Assembly (NCBI RefSeq): GCF_009846885.1
Contig: NZ_WUWM01000021.1
Location: 62,001 to 126,000, forward strand
Direction: 5' to 3'
DNA: 64,000 bases
DNA from: Paenibacillus puerhi
GTDB lineage: Bacteria > Bacillota > Bacilli > Paenibacillales > NBRC-103111
The notes below the pieces were generated by a model, which saw nothing but the letters and a program-made list of their open reading frames with translations, made no database searches and was not told the origin of the DNA. Shown piece after piece: positions 1 to 9,171 of the stretch. How positions within the stretch are numbered: the stretch's first letter is position 1; each line of letters begins with the position of its first letter. A program made the translations under genes and the position numbers.

Positions 1-487
1 AGGTCTGTATGTGCTAGATGGGAAGCAGATACATTCACTGAAGGACACTCAACTGGCTGAGATTCGGAACACGAAGATTGGATTTATTTTTCAGAATTTT
101 AACCTGCTGCCGAGATTAAATGCTTATGAAAATGTGGAGTTACCATTGATTTACCGCGGGTTATCAAGAAAACAGCGGGAGCCGCTGGTGTTAAAAGCGT
201 TGGAAGCTGTCGATCTTTTGGATCGCAGAAGGCACATTCCATCGGAGCTGTCTGGTGGGCAGCAGCAACGCGTTACGATTGCGCGTACGTTGGCAGGCGA
301 TCCGCCGATTATTTTGGCGGATGAGCCTACGGGGGCGCTGGATTCAAAGACTGGCGCGGAGATCATGGATATTTTCACACAGTTGAATGATCAGGGGCGG
401 ACGATTATTGTGATTACGCATGACCGGCAGGTTGCGGAGCAGGCGAAGCGGGTAGTATGGTTTCGCGATGGGAAGTTAATATATTGA
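1..487 (+). CDS. ABC transporter ATP-binding protein (LolD/MacB type), 5' end outside window
   Basis: This is the C-terminal part of an ABC ATPase; the reading frame is open to the first base of the window, so the Walker A region lies upstream. The visible part has the Q-loop (FIFQNFNLLPRLNAYENVEL), the signature LSGGQQQR, Walker B IILADEPTGALDS and the switch histidine in VITHD. The phrase DEPTGALDS is typical of the LolD/MacB/SalX group, which usually works with FtsX/MacB-like permeases in peptide or lipoprotein export or bacitracin-type resistance. No permease follows downstream: after the stop there are more than 500 bases without a gene, so any partner must lie upstream. The exact substrate cannot be read from this fragment. 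Confidence 0.9.
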   Translation, partial: GLYVLDGKQIHSLKDTQLAEIRNTKIGFIFQNFNLLPRLNAYENVELPLIYRGLSRKQREPLVLKALEAVDLLDRRRHIPSELSGGQQQRVTIARTLAGDPPIILADEPTGALDSKTGAEIMDIFTQLNDQGRTIIVITHDRQVAEQAKRVVWFRDGKLIY

Positions 488-1056
488 AATGAATAAGAAT
501 ATTAGAAAATTCGCCTTATGAAAAAATCGTAGGGCTTTTAATTTTTATTAATGAAGAATGACTTTCTGGATTTTGCGCAACTTTATGCTTGGTAATTAAT
601 CTACTAAAGTAAATATTATTTGTTGCGAAAATTAAAATACGCGTGCTCGATATTATAAAAAACGAAGTCCCTATGTGTATTGCAAATTGATTCGCACGAG
701 TTGACCGGGCGGAGAGTGGAAGCGTGTGGCCAATGCGCCAGCCACTGCTTTTGGCCCTTCTTTTGTATTGGCTGACTAGCCGAGGGCAGAATTGTAAAGC
801 CGGAGGGGATTAAGCTTTTTATACCCTCGCTTATTATACAAAGGGACGATATCCTGGGAAATTCAAGGCTTCTCAACTTTTGGCAATCCTTAAAAAAGGG
901 TATCCATCTTTCAAGATTAGTATAGAAAGGCAGATATGTAACGGAATAATATGAAGTAGCCAGAATGAAAGCGATTAAATGAAGAATAGATGGAGGGGAG
1001 GTATTGTATTTTGGTAATATAAATAATTCTGGCAATAAAAAATGGAGGTATTTTCG
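488..1056. other. Intergenic region without a recognisable gene
   Basis: About 570 bases separate the ABC ATPase from the lichenase gene. A 139-codon open frame on the minus strand has no ribosome-binding site and no family features, and I treat it as chance. The AT-rich 3' part is presumably the lichenase promoter region and includes a cre-like site at 965-979. No antiterminator-type RNA (RAT) sequence of the LicT kind was seen. Confidence 0.5.
965..979 (+). promoter_or_regulatory. Candidate cre (CcpA) site upstream of the lichenase gene
   Basis: The sequence ATGAAAGCGATTAAA matches the catabolite-response consensus TGWNANCGNTNWCA at 13 of 14 core positions, with a mismatch at the conserved C near the 3' end. 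It lies about 80 bases before the lichenase start, a usual place for catabolite repression of a glucanase gene. This is a pattern match only; no promoter elements could be assigned with confidence. Confidence 0.35.
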
Positions 1057-1770
1057 ATGAAAAAGAATACTTGGTTGACTTTGGCTATGACTTCACTATC
1101 CTCTTTATTGCTTGTTTCTACGGCATCTGGCGCATACGAATTATGGGAACCAATGAATTATTTCGATACTGGGATTTGGCAAAAAGCGGACGGATATTCC
1201 AATGGAGGTATGTTTAATTGCACTTGGCGGGCAGGAAATGCAAATTTTACAAGTGATGGTAGCCTAAAGTTAGGATTGACGAGTAACTATTACAATGTTT
1301 TTGATTGCGGGGAGTATCGTTCCACGAACAAATATGGATACGGATTATATCAGGTTAGTATGAAACCAGCAAAAAATACGGGAATTGTTTCATCCTTTTT
1401 TACCTATACAGGTCCTGCTTATGGCACAATCTGGGATGAAATTGATATTGAATTTCTTGGCAAAGATACAACGAAAGTGCAATTTAACTATTATACAAAT
1501 GGGGTAGGTGGTCACGAACAACTTGTCGATCTTGGTTTCGATGCGGCCAATTGGTTTCATACCTATGCGTTTGATTGGCAACCAGGTTCCATTAAGTGGT
1601 ACGTTGACGGTGTCCTCAAACATACAGCAACGAGCAACATTCCAAGCAATTCTGGGAAAATCATGATGAACATCTGGAACGGGACAGGTGTCGATGGATG
1701 GTTAGGCGCATATAATGGTGCCAATCCACTTTATGCGGAATATGATTGGGTGAAGTATACAAGCAACTAA
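1057..1770 (+). CDS. bglS: Secreted GH16 endo-beta-1,3-1,4-glucanase (lichenase)
   Basis: The product (237 residues from this start) hydrolyses mixed-linkage beta-glucan outside the cell. An N-terminal signal peptide (KK followed by a hydrophobic stretch to about residue 25) precedes a single GH16 domain that closely resembles Bacillus lichenase. The catalytic motif DEIDIEFLG carries the nucleophile E128, D130 and acid/base E132. The ATG at 1042 contains the GGAGG ribosome-binding site that serves the ATG at 1057, so the later start was chosen. The gene stands alone, followed by about 190 bases before the binding-protein gene. It fits with the laminarinase and importer downstream as part of a beta-glucan locus. 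A cre-like site upstream suggests carbon catabolite control. Confidence 0.95.
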   Translation: MKKNTWLTLAMTSLSSLLLVSTASGAYELWEPMNYFDTGIWQKADGYSNGGMFNCTWRAGNANFTSDGSLKLGLTSNYYNVFDCGEYRSTNKYGYGLYQVSMKPAKNTGIVSSFFTYTGPAYGTIWDEIDIEFLGKDTTKVQFNYYTNGVGGHEQLVDLGFDAANWFHTYAFDWQPGSIKWYVDGVLKHTATSNIPSNSGKIMMNIWNGTGVDGWLGAYNGANPLYAEYDWVKYTSN

Positions 1771-1963
1771 TCTATGCATCACCTCGTTCTGGCATATACA
1801 GCTTGGCAGGTGTATGATGAGAATACGAAAATGTTAATATGAATATTCAATTTCGAACAAGCTTTAGAATTGATATCGATGTTGCAATCTTTGTATAGGA
1901 ATGCAGATGCCAGTTCATTAAGATATGGTTGTAAGTTAAATTATTGAACTGGGGGAAACGCAG

Positions 1964-3676
1964 TTGAATCAACAAGATCAGGTAAAGAGAAAATGGATGC
2001 CACCTCTTCTGATGGCGGGTATCGTGTCTTTCACAGCTGTAGTGAGCGGTTGTAGCAATAACACATCGGGAAGCGGAGACAAACCGACAAGTTCGGCTTC
2101 AGCAACGGCAAAAGCGGTTGTAGACAAAAATGGGAAATTTGATCCTCCAATTACTGTAACGTATTTACGTCCTTGGGCGCCAGATGTTAAATTCAAATCT
2201 GGTGAGGATCAGAATAATAATGTCCATACGAAATGGGCCCATGACAAATTGGGGATCGATCTCAAAAACTTATGGATATCTCCTTCCACAAACAATGCTT
2301 TCGAGACGAAGTTGCGGTTATCACTAGCAACTAACGAGAAAATGCCAGATATCATTTCGTATCGTGGGGAATTTAACCTTGCGCGTGAATTAATTGACTC
2401 TGGCAAATTTGTTGATGCTGGTGAGCTATTTGACAAGTATGCTAGTAAAACCTGGAAAGATGCAATGAACGAAGACCCGTCTGTTTGGTATCCCTATATG
2501 CAAGATGGTAAACGGATCGGAATTCCAATTCTCGATTACGCTTACAATGGGGATCCAGTCATGTGGATTCGTGAAGATTGGATGCAAAAATTGAATTTGA
2601 GCGCGCCGAAAACGTTGGATGATTTGGAGAAACTTATGGATGCCTTCACAAATCAAGATCCAGATGGAAACGGCAAGAAAGATACCTACGGTTTGGCGAT
2701 CGGATTTAAAAACTGGGTCAATACATGGATGTCGGATGCTGGATGGATTTTTGGAGCATTTGGAACGATGCCGAATCAATGGAACAAAACGAAAGACGGG
2801 ACATTGGAGTACGGTACGGTTACGGAAGGCTCGAAAAAAGCATTGGCGAAAATGCAAAGCTGGATGAAAAGCGGGTACTTGCCTGCTGAAGCAGGTTTAT
2901 ACGACGAAACGAAAGCGTCAGAAGATTTCACTGCTGGTAAGGCAGGAATCGTTGTTGGACCCCATTGGATGCCAGCTTGGCCACTTGAGGATGTAAAGAA
3001 AAATAACAAGAATGCGCAATATAAAGCATATCCTATACCAGCTGGTCCGAATCAGGTCTCAGGCAGACATGGCACACCGAATTCCAATGGTGTCGTGTTA
3101 ATCAATAAAGATATGAAGCACCCGGAAGCTTTCTTCACGTATCAGAACTATTTGTTTGACCAGTATGCGAACCCGCAGGTTGGCGGCGAATTTGAAAATG
3201 GCATGGCGGAAGGCTATGATTGGGTTATGGTCGACGGCAAGCCTATGAATGATACTGAACATACAGGCGGCTATTCACCAGAGAAATATACACTTACTTT
3301 TGATGGAGCGCGAATCCCGAGTCAGTTGATGAAGGCATTAGCAAAGCTTTCAACAGGCGAAGTGCCTTCGACGCCTTTTGAGAAGAAGTTGAAATCGAGC
3401 ACACCTCAAGCGATGATTGATGCAGCTTCGATTGTTATGGCGCAGAAAGATATCGTGATCCCACAAATGTTCACAGGTGCACCGACGGCAACGATGCAGA
3501 CAACGAATGATATTTTGGCGAAATTGGAAAAGGACACCTTGGCCCAAATTATTTATGGCAAGCTTCCTATTGATGCTTTTGATAAATTCGTGGAAAATTG
3601 GAAGTCTTCGGGTGGAGACAAAACTACAGCAGAAGTTAACGAATGGTACAAATCCGTAAGTAATGGAGGAAAGTAG
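1964..3676 (+). CDS. Extracellular solute-binding lipoprotein of an oligosaccharide ABC importer (LipO/LplA-like)
   Basis: The product is 570 residues with a lipoprotein signal peptide ending in the lipobox VSGC (acylated C30), followed by a Ser/Thr/Gly-rich linker and a large family-1-type solute-binding domain. The length and style match the LplA/LipO proteins that feed LplB/LplC-type permeases. A TTG start is used, preceded by a GGGGGA ribosome-binding site; no ATG fits. Its cognate permeases are probably the genes at 7249 and 8226, separated from it by the minus-strand YesN/YesM genes. A perfect-stem terminator follows directly. Given the flanking lichenase and laminarinase, a beta-glucan oligosaccharide ligand is a reasonable inference, not proven by the sequence. 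Confidence 0.88.
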   Translation: MNQQDQVKRKWMPPLLMAGIVSFTAVVSGCSNNTSGSGDKPTSSASATAKAVVDKNGKFDPPITVTYLRPWAPDVKFKSGEDQNNNVHTKWAHDKLGIDLKNLWISPSTNNAFETKLRLSLATNEKMPDIISYRGEFNLARELIDSGKFVDAGELFDKYASKTWKDAMNEDPSVWYPYMQDGKRIGIPILDYAYNGDPVMWIREDWMQKLNLSAPKTLDDLEKLMDAFTNQDPDGNGKKDTYGLAIGFKNWVNTWMSDAGWIFGAFGTMPNQWNKTKDGTLEYGTVTEGSKKALAKMQSWMKSGYLPAEAGLYDETKASEDFTAGKAGIVVGPHWMPAWPLEDVKKNNKNAQYKAYPIPAGPNQVSGRHGTPNSNGVVLINKDMKHPEAFFTYQNYLFDQYANPQVGGEFENGMAEGYDWVMVDGKPMNDTEHTGGYSPEKYTLTFDGARIPSQLMKALAKLSTGEVPSTPFEKKLKSSTPQAMIDAASIVMAQKDIVIPQMFTGAPTATMQTTNDILAKLEKDTLAQIIYGKLPIDAFDKFVENWKSSGGDKTTAEVNEWYKSVSNGGK

Positions 3677-3680
3677 GCTC

Positions 3681-3728
3681 CTAATAAAAAAGAGAACCTC
3701 GCACACGCGAGGTTCTCTTTTTTATTAG
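3681..3728. terminator. Bidirectional terminator between convergent genes
   Basis: A perfect 21-bp inverted repeat (3681-3701 with 3708-3728), loop CACACG, has an A-run on one side and a T-run on the other. It sits between the stops of the binding-protein gene and the convergent response-regulator gene and can terminate both. Confidence 0.95.
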
Positions 3729-3733
3729 GGAAA

Positions 3734-5374
3734 TCAAAGTTGAGCTTGATCTCGGTACTCCTGAGGCGTAGCATCATAGTATTTCTTGAATACTCGAATG
3801 AAGTAAGCTGTATTATTATACCCAACAATTTCGGCTATCTCAAATACCTTGGTTGTTGTAGTGCGAAGTAGGAAAGCTGCTTTTTCCATTCGTAATCGAT
3901 ACACATACTCCGTAAGTGCTTCACCTGTTTTCGTTTTATACACTTTGGATAGATAGACTGGATGAAGGTGTACATGATCAGCAATCGCAGGCAACGACAA
4001 GTCCTTGGCTAAATGACTGTCGATATAGAGTTGAACGGCGTGGACAATCGCACTGTGATTATCCATCAGTTCTTGGTCATTATCATCTCGAATGCTATTC
4101 AGTGTACGAATTGCCCATTCCATCAATTGTGAAGCTGTAGAGTAGGAGGGGACTAAAAAATATTTTAGTGAATCTTGGTGGAGTAACATGGATAATTGCT
4201 TGCCGCTCTTATGAATAATATAGGCAAATGCGCCAGCCAATACATGGTAAACTTCAATAAGTTGTTCAGAGACATCCTTACCGTCTGAACTATGGATGTC
4301 ACTGAAAATGTTACGAATCTTGCTCTCTACATCGTTATAGCGCCCAGCTTCAAGTAGACTGAGCAGCGTAGGTGGCTCATAGAGCGACCAAAGCGTATGG
4401 ACGGTACCTGACTTCACTTCATCCGATGCAGTAAGGAATAAGCCTTGTCCGTGGCCCATCTTTCTGCGCATGGACATCACGGCTTGTTCATAAATGCTCT
4501 GTGTTTGGAAAGGGAACTTTCCCCAGCTCCCAACAAGGATAGAAATTGTTCCTTTAAGATAATTCAGGACATTTGTTTGAATGTGGTCAGCGTAACGTTC
4601 AAGATGCGTCTTATACATTTCGCTCATTACCTGCATACCCGTGTGATTGGCGTTACGAGGAGCAACAAGTAGGACCAAATAATCATGCGTGTCCCTCGCA
4701 GACCAAATGTGGAAGTCATTCTGCATAATCTCATTCACAATGTTGCAGATAGCATACTCCATCAGGGCGATGTCTTGATCTGGCATATCGGCAAAACGTT
4801 CTTCCATGCGGATGAGCATCAAACACATATCATCTCCAGCGCATAATGGAAGTTCAAGGAGCTTGAGCTTATCAGCTAAAGCTTCTGTCGTAAATGTTTT
4901 GCCTCGAAGCAATTCATTTAACGTATTTGATCTGAGCAAGGGAAGATTCTCATTCAGGGTGTAGAGCGCTTTCTGATAAGAAGCGATTTCTTCCCATTTG
5001 ATCTTGATTTGGTCAACGACACGCTGAACACAATCAATAAGATCCTCGTCACTAACCGGTTTGAGCAAATAATCAAAAGTTTGCTGCGAGATCGCTTGTT
5101 TCGCATACTCAAAGTCCGCATAGCCTGAAAGTAAAATCGACTTCACATGTGGCCATTTGCTCTGTATCATCGTGATCAGCTCAATTCCTGACATACCAGG
5201 CATTCGGATATCGGTAATGACGATATCAATCGCGTTATTTTCCAAAATTTCAAGAGCTACCCTACCGGATAATGCTTCATGAACGGTTCCGATCCCACAT
5301 GCTTTCCAAGGAATCGTTTCGGCTAGTGTCTCAACAACTGAACGTTCATCATCCACCAATAGTATCTGTAAAAT
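3734..5374 (-). CDS. YesN-type response regulator with AraC DNA-binding domain
   Basis: The cytoplasmic regulator (about 546 residues) is paired with the sensor kinase encoded just upstream. The N-terminal receiver domain has the acidic pair DD (residues 8-9) and the phospho-acceptor D55 in ITDIRMPGM. The C-terminal AraC domain holds two helix-turn-helix units, ending with the family motif GYNNTAYFIRVFKKYYDATPQEYR. The start is unusual: the frame from the kinase stop contains no ATG, and the first TTG (5359) lacks a ribosome-binding site and would cut the first beta strand. An AGGTGA site at 5381-5386 is 6 bases from an ATT codon at 5374, giving (M)LQILLVDDERS, which matches the family N-terminus. 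The likely targets are the flanking transporter and glucanase genes. Confidence 0.9.
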   Translation of the reverse strand: MLQILLVDDERSVVETLAETIPWKACGIGTVHEALSGRVALEILENNAIDIVITDIRMPGMSGIELITMIQSKWPHVKSILLSGYADFEYAKQAISQQTFDYLLKPVSDEDLIDCVQRVVDQIKIKWEEIASYQKALYTLNENLPLLRSNTLNELLRGKTFTTEALADKLKLLELPLCAGDDMCLMLIRMEERFADMPDQDIALMEYAICNIVNEIMQNDFHIWSARDTHDYLVLLVAPRNANHTGMQVMSEMYKTHLERYADHIQTNVLNYLKGTISILVGSWGKFPFQTQSIYEQAVMSMRRKMGHGQGLFLTASDEVKSGTVHTLWSLYEPPTLLSLLEAGRYNDVESKIRNIFSDIHSSDGKDVSEQLIEVYHVLAGAFAYIIHKSGKQLSMLLHQDSLKYFLVPSYSTASQLMEWAIRTLNSIRDDNDQELMDNHSAIVHAVQLYIDSHLAKDLSLPAIADHVHLHPVYLSKVYKTKTGEALTEYVYRLRMEKAAFLLRTTTTKVFEIAEIVGYNNTAYFIRVFKKYYDATPQEYRDQAQL

Positions 5375-5386
5375 AATTAGTCACCT
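5375..5386 (-). promoter_or_regulatory. Ribosome-binding site supporting an ATT start for the response regulator
   Basis: AGGTGA (5381-5386, minus strand) lies inside the last codons of the kinase gene and 6 bases before the ATT at 5374. The kinase stop TAA falls in the spacer, an arrangement typical of translational coupling. No other start codon of the regulator has a comparable site. Confidence 0.6.
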
Positions 5387-7098
5387 ACTTTCGTTGTATT
5401 GATTTTCCAAGTAATCATTGTTTTAACCCCGCCTAATTCAGAATGCGCAAAGGTCAAGCCTGCCTCATCACCAAAAAGATAATGCAGCCTTTGATGTACA
5501 TTCCACGTCCCGCACCCCATATGTTCTTCCAGGGGCATGGTAAGTTTATTCTGCAGCTGATTGACTTGCATATCTGTCATTCCTGCACCGCTATCCTCGA
5601 TGGAAATGGTATACATGCCATTTTCATGTTTACCTGTAATGGTAATTTCGCCATTCTCGGCTGAAGGTTCTATGCCATGTATAATAGCGTTCTCCACAAT
5701 CGGTTGCAAGGTTAATCTAGGTATCATCTTGTCCTTAATGTCATCAGGCATGTCAATCGTAAATCGCATGCGTTCGAGGCGAAGCGCTTGAATGTTCAAA
5801 TAATTAGTGACCATGCGAAGTTCTTCCTGGATTGTAGCTAAATCATTCTCAGACCTCGTAATGTATCTGAAATACTCACCAAGGTTTAAAGACATTGCGA
5901 CAACCGCTTCTTCATTTTTCATTCGTGCCATATTTTTGATATAAAACAAACAATTATATAGAAAATGCGGATTGATTTGGGACTGAAGTTGCTTCAGTGT
6001 CGCTTCCCGTCTCCGCAGTTTCTCTTCGTACACGTTTTCAATGAGTTCATGAATACGCTGCGCCATAATATTAAATCGCCCAAAGAGAAGGCTGAATTCG
6101 TTCGGACCTGAATTTTTCAAGCGGACTGTAAAATCCCCTGATGAAAAGCGATTAGTTGCTTGGACTAGCTGAATGAGCGGAAGCTGGACACTGCGATAGA
6201 TGGCGAAAACAACGGCTAGGCTCATGACCAGTAAAACAGCAATAGAAATGAAAAATAAATTACGACTGTTCGTAATTGGTCTCAGAATCTGCTGCATGGG
6301 GACATAATCGACATAGTACCAGCCCAAACTTTGCGATCTGATATAAGAAACATAATATTCCGTTTGATTCAGATCGGTTCGAAAACCGCCCCTGTCTGTG
6401 AGTGATTTTTCATTTAACCGGTGAGATAAAAGTTCTATTAGGTCTTCATGAGCAGATCCATTGCGAATGCTACCTTGCTCAGGATGGTAGAGAAAAGGAT
6501 CTCCGTTATCGTTTACTTTGTTCTGATCGAGAAGTTCGGTCAAGTGATGGATCGGAAAACTAATTTTGGTTATGAGTTTGGCTGTGCTCGGATGTGACAT
6601 GGCTGAAATGGGGGCGGTTGTAAACCATGTGAACATGTCATTGGAATAACTCCAAGTTCTGGAAAATGGTTCCGTGAAATCTGACTCTTTGTAAGTGAAT
6701 GAAGCATAGTAGTCTGTTGATAATACGTCTTGTATTCGTGGGAAAAACAGGGTGATGTTAGAATGCCATTTGCTTGCTGCATTATATAAACTCAATTTCT
6801 CCAGTATCGAAATGTTTAACTTCACCCGTTCATAAGGATCACTGTTGTTTCCAGGTTGTTGATATTCCTGAATGCTTGAATCTTGTCCAATTGAAACGCC
6901 ATATAACGATAATTGGTACATATTTGACTCAACTTGGGATGCAAAAGAGGAGAGACGGTTCGTTGTATTTTGCTGTATTTCTTGCTCGATGACACCAACA
7001 CTTTCATAATTCGAGAACGTATAGAGGGATAACACTGGAATTAACAACAATAGTATGAGCAGTGTAATTTTCGTGAAAACATTACTACGTAAAAACAA
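5377..7098 (-). CDS. YesM-type membrane sensor histidine kinase
   Basis: This 573-residue protein of the LytS/YesM class has an N-terminal membrane segment (about residues 9-27), a long extracytoplasmic sensing domain, a second membrane segment (around 278-300), a HAMP linker, the His_kinase motif QINPHFLYN with phospho-acceptor H378, and a C-terminal HATPase domain with the N box (PIVENAIIHG) and G box (DSGAGM). It is cotranscribed with the response regulator downstream, the two being overlapped or nearly so. Such pairs normally sense extracellular sugars, often through the neighbouring binding protein, and activate adjacent importer and hydrolase genes. Here it is divergent from the permease genes at 7249, so the 150-base gap between them is the probable target promoter region. 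Confidence 0.93.
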   Translation of the reverse strand: MFLRSNVFTKITLLILLLLIPVLSLYTFSNYESVGVIEQEIQQNTTNRLSSFASQVESNMYQLSLYGVSIGQDSSIQEYQQPGNNSDPYERVKLNISILEKLSLYNAASKWHSNITLFFPRIQDVLSTDYYASFTYKESDFTEPFSRTWSYSNDMFTWFTTAPISAMSHPSTAKLITKISFPIHHLTELLDQNKVNDNGDPFLYHPEQGSIRNGSAHEDLIELLSHRLNEKSLTDRGGFRTDLNQTEYYVSYIRSQSLGWYYVDYVPMQQILRPITNSRNLFFISIAVLLVMSLAVVFAIYRSVQLPLIQLVQATNRFSSGDFTVRLKNSGPNEFSLLFGRFNIMAQRIHELIENVYEEKLRRREATLKQLQSQINPHFLYNCLFYIKNMARMKNEEAVVAMSLNLGEYFRYITRSENDLATIQEELRMVTNYLNIQALRLERMRFTIDMPDDIKDKMIPRLTLQPIVENAIIHGIEPSAENGEITITGKHENGMYTISIEDSGAGMTDMQVNQLQNKLTMPLEEHMGCGTWNVHQRLHYLFGDEAGLTFAHSELGGVKTMITWKINTTKVGD

Positions 7099-7248
7099 AT
7101 CGCACCCTCCTCATTTAGTTACAAAATGAATATTGTTATTGCAATATTAGGATATAGATATGAAAAAGGGATTGCTATAATCGATATATTACAAGATCTG
7201 GGTCACCTAGAGAAGTAAAATATTTTTTAGAACATGGAGGAAGTTCAA

Positions 7249-8202
7249 GTGAGGGAGATTAGTTTACACATGGCCGATCAACGTGCAGAACAGATTATCG
7301 TTAAGAAAAGATGGAATATGGCTCGTAACTGGCCACTGCACTTCATGCTTATTCCTGCTGTATTGTTTACAGTTGTCTTCCAATACCTTCCAATGGCGGG
7401 ACTGGTCATCGCTTTCCAAGATTTTAAGCCTTGGTTAGGCATAACGGGTTCAAAATGGGTGGGGCTGGCTAACTTTCGTTTTCTATTTTTGTATCCAGAT
7501 ATTCAGCAGGTAATCTGGAATACGCTGGTTATTGCTTTCTTCAAAATTGTTGCAGGTCTGTTTGCGCCACTTCTTTTCGCTGTTTTGTTAAATGAAGTGC
7601 GGTCGATGGGGTTTAAAAGAGTCAGTCAAACGCTAGTATATTTACCGCATTTTTTATCTTGGGTGATTCTCGGCGGTATTTTACTGGATATCCTCTCTCC
7701 GCAAGGCGGCATGGTGAATAAACTTGTGATTGCATTCGGCGGGCAGCCGATATTCTTTCTTGGTGACGGGGACTGGTTTCGATTCACTTTAGTTTTTAGC
7801 GATGTTTGGAAAGAGTTCGGGTTTGGTACAATTGTTTTTCTTGCATCACTTGCTGGTATTAATCCAGCCCTATATGAAGCAGCTGAAGTAGATGGAGCAA
7901 CGAGGTTTAAACAAACCGTTCACATTACAATTCCTGCGTTAATGCCAATGGCTGTTGTTTTAGCAACACTATCGATTGGGAATATTCTCAATGCAGGATT
8001 TGATCAAGTATTTAACTTATATAACCCTCTTGTCTATGAAAAGGGAGACATTATCGACACCTTTGTATATCGTATGGGGATACTGAACGGCAAGATGAGT
8101 TTTGCGACAACAGTTGGTTTGTTTAAATCGGTCGTAGCCACGGTGTTAATTGTCATCTCATACCGTTTAGCTTATAAGATTGCTAATTACCGTGTTTTCT
8201 AA
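7249..8202 (+). CDS. ABC importer permease 1 (LplB/MalF type)
   Basis: This integral membrane subunit has about six hydrophobic segments and the EAA loop YEAAEVDGATRFKQTVHITIP that contacts the ATPase. The GTG at 7249 is preferred because GGAGGAA (7236-7242) precedes it at normal spacing; the in-frame ATG at 7234 overlaps that site. A second permease follows after a 23-base gap. No ATPase gene is nearby, as usual for this class, which shares an MsmX-type ATPase encoded elsewhere. The substrate is probably the ligand of the binding protein at 1964-3676. Confidence 0.92.
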   Translation: MREISLHMADQRAEQIIVKKRWNMARNWPLHFMLIPAVLFTVVFQYLPMAGLVIAFQDFKPWLGITGSKWVGLANFRFLFLYPDIQQVIWNTLVIAFFKIVAGLFAPLLFAVLLNEVRSMGFKRVSQTLVYLPHFLSWVILGGILLDILSPQGGMVNKLVIAFGGQPIFFLGDGDWFRFTLVFSDVWKEFGFGTIVFLASLAGINPALYEAAEVDGATRFKQTVHITIPALMPMAVVLATLSIGNILNAGFDQVFNLYNPLVYEKGDIIDTFVYRMGILNGKMSFATTVGLFKSVVATVLIVISYRLAYKIANYRVF

Positions 8203-8225
8203 GATTTTTTAAGGAGGTTCTACTT

Positions 8226-9104
8226 ATGTACTACAAAACAATGGGTTACAAACTGTTTAGTATAGCGAATTATATTTTCCTGGGATTCCTTTCGCTATTG
8301 TGTATCCTCCCGCTGATTCATATCCTTGCAGTCTCATTCAGCAGTATGGCTCCAGCATCCTCCAACCTCGTTACTTTCTGGCCAATTGGTTTTACAATGG
8401 ATGCCTATGAGAAGACGTTTGGTAATGCCAATTTTCTAAATTCGTTACTGATTTCAGGCGAGAGAACTGTGCTCGCTACGGTAATAGGAATGTTCCTTGT
8501 CTTACTCACGGCCTATCCGTTATCTAAGGATGATCAGATGTTCCGAGGTCGGTCCGCATATATTTGGTTCTTCGTTTTTACACTCTTGTTCAGTGGCGGC
8601 TTAATCCCAAGTTATTTGCTGATTCAAAAGTTAGGACTAATGAATACGATCTGGGCTTTAATTTTGCCTGGTGCGGTTTCAGTGTGGAATATTATCTTGA
8701 TGTTGAATTTTTTTCGTGGATTACCTAAGGAGCTGGAAGAGGCTTCATTTCTTGATGGAGCGGGTCAATTCAAGACACTTAGCCTTGTTTATATTCCACT
8801 TTCGATGCCTGCGATTGCCACACTTTCTTTATTTACAATGGTTTACCAATGGAATTCATGGTTTGATGGCATGATTTATATGTCTGATATCAAAAAATTT
8901 CCACTGGCATCGCTTCTTCAAACAATCATTGTACAGCAAGATTTTTCAAAGATTAATGTGGATCCTAAACACTTGGAGAATATCTCGCAGAGAACGGTGA
9001 GAGCAGCGCAAATCTTCATCGGTGCGCTCCCAATCCTACTTGTATATCCGTTCCTTCAGCGCTTTTTTGTCAAAGGCATGGTAATTGGTGCAGTGAAAGA
9101 GTAA
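8226..9104 (+). CDS. ABC importer permease 2 (LplC/MalG type)
   Basis: The 292-residue membrane protein has the MalG-type EAA loop EEASFLDGAGQFKTLSLVYIP and ends in the usual VKGMVIGAVKE-type tail of LplC/YtcP permeases. AAGGAGG lies 8 bases upstream of the ATG. It forms the transmembrane channel together with the preceding permease; both precede the laminarinase gene on the same strand with only 67 bases between, so cotranscription is likely. Confidence 0.93.
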   Translation: MYYKTMGYKLFSIANYIFLGFLSLLCILPLIHILAVSFSSMAPASSNLVTFWPIGFTMDAYEKTFGNANFLNSLLISGERTVLATVIGMFLVLLTAYPLSKDDQMFRGRSAYIWFFVFTLLFSGGLIPSYLLIQKLGLMNTIWALILPGAVSVWNIILMLNFFRGLPKELEEASFLDGAGQFKTLSLVYIPLSMPAIATLSLFTMVYQWNSWFDGMIYMSDIKKFPLASLLQTIIVQQDFSKINVDPKHLENISQRTVRAAQIFIGALPILLVYPFLQRFFVKGMVIGAVKE

Positions 9105-9171
9105 TCGAATGTGGAGCAAGGGGGTCGCTTCGTCGGCCCAATACTAATATTAGAATCAGGGGGACACCAAG

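Noticed and set aside
616..1035. 139-codon open frame on the minus strand between the ABC ATPase and lichenase genes
   Set aside because: It has no ribosome-binding site, no family features and an irregular composition, and it covers the probable lichenase promoter region.
7099..7248. TATAAT-like hexamer near 7180 as the promoter of the permease operon
   Set aside because: No acceptable -35 element stands at 16-18 bases, so I did not annotate it.
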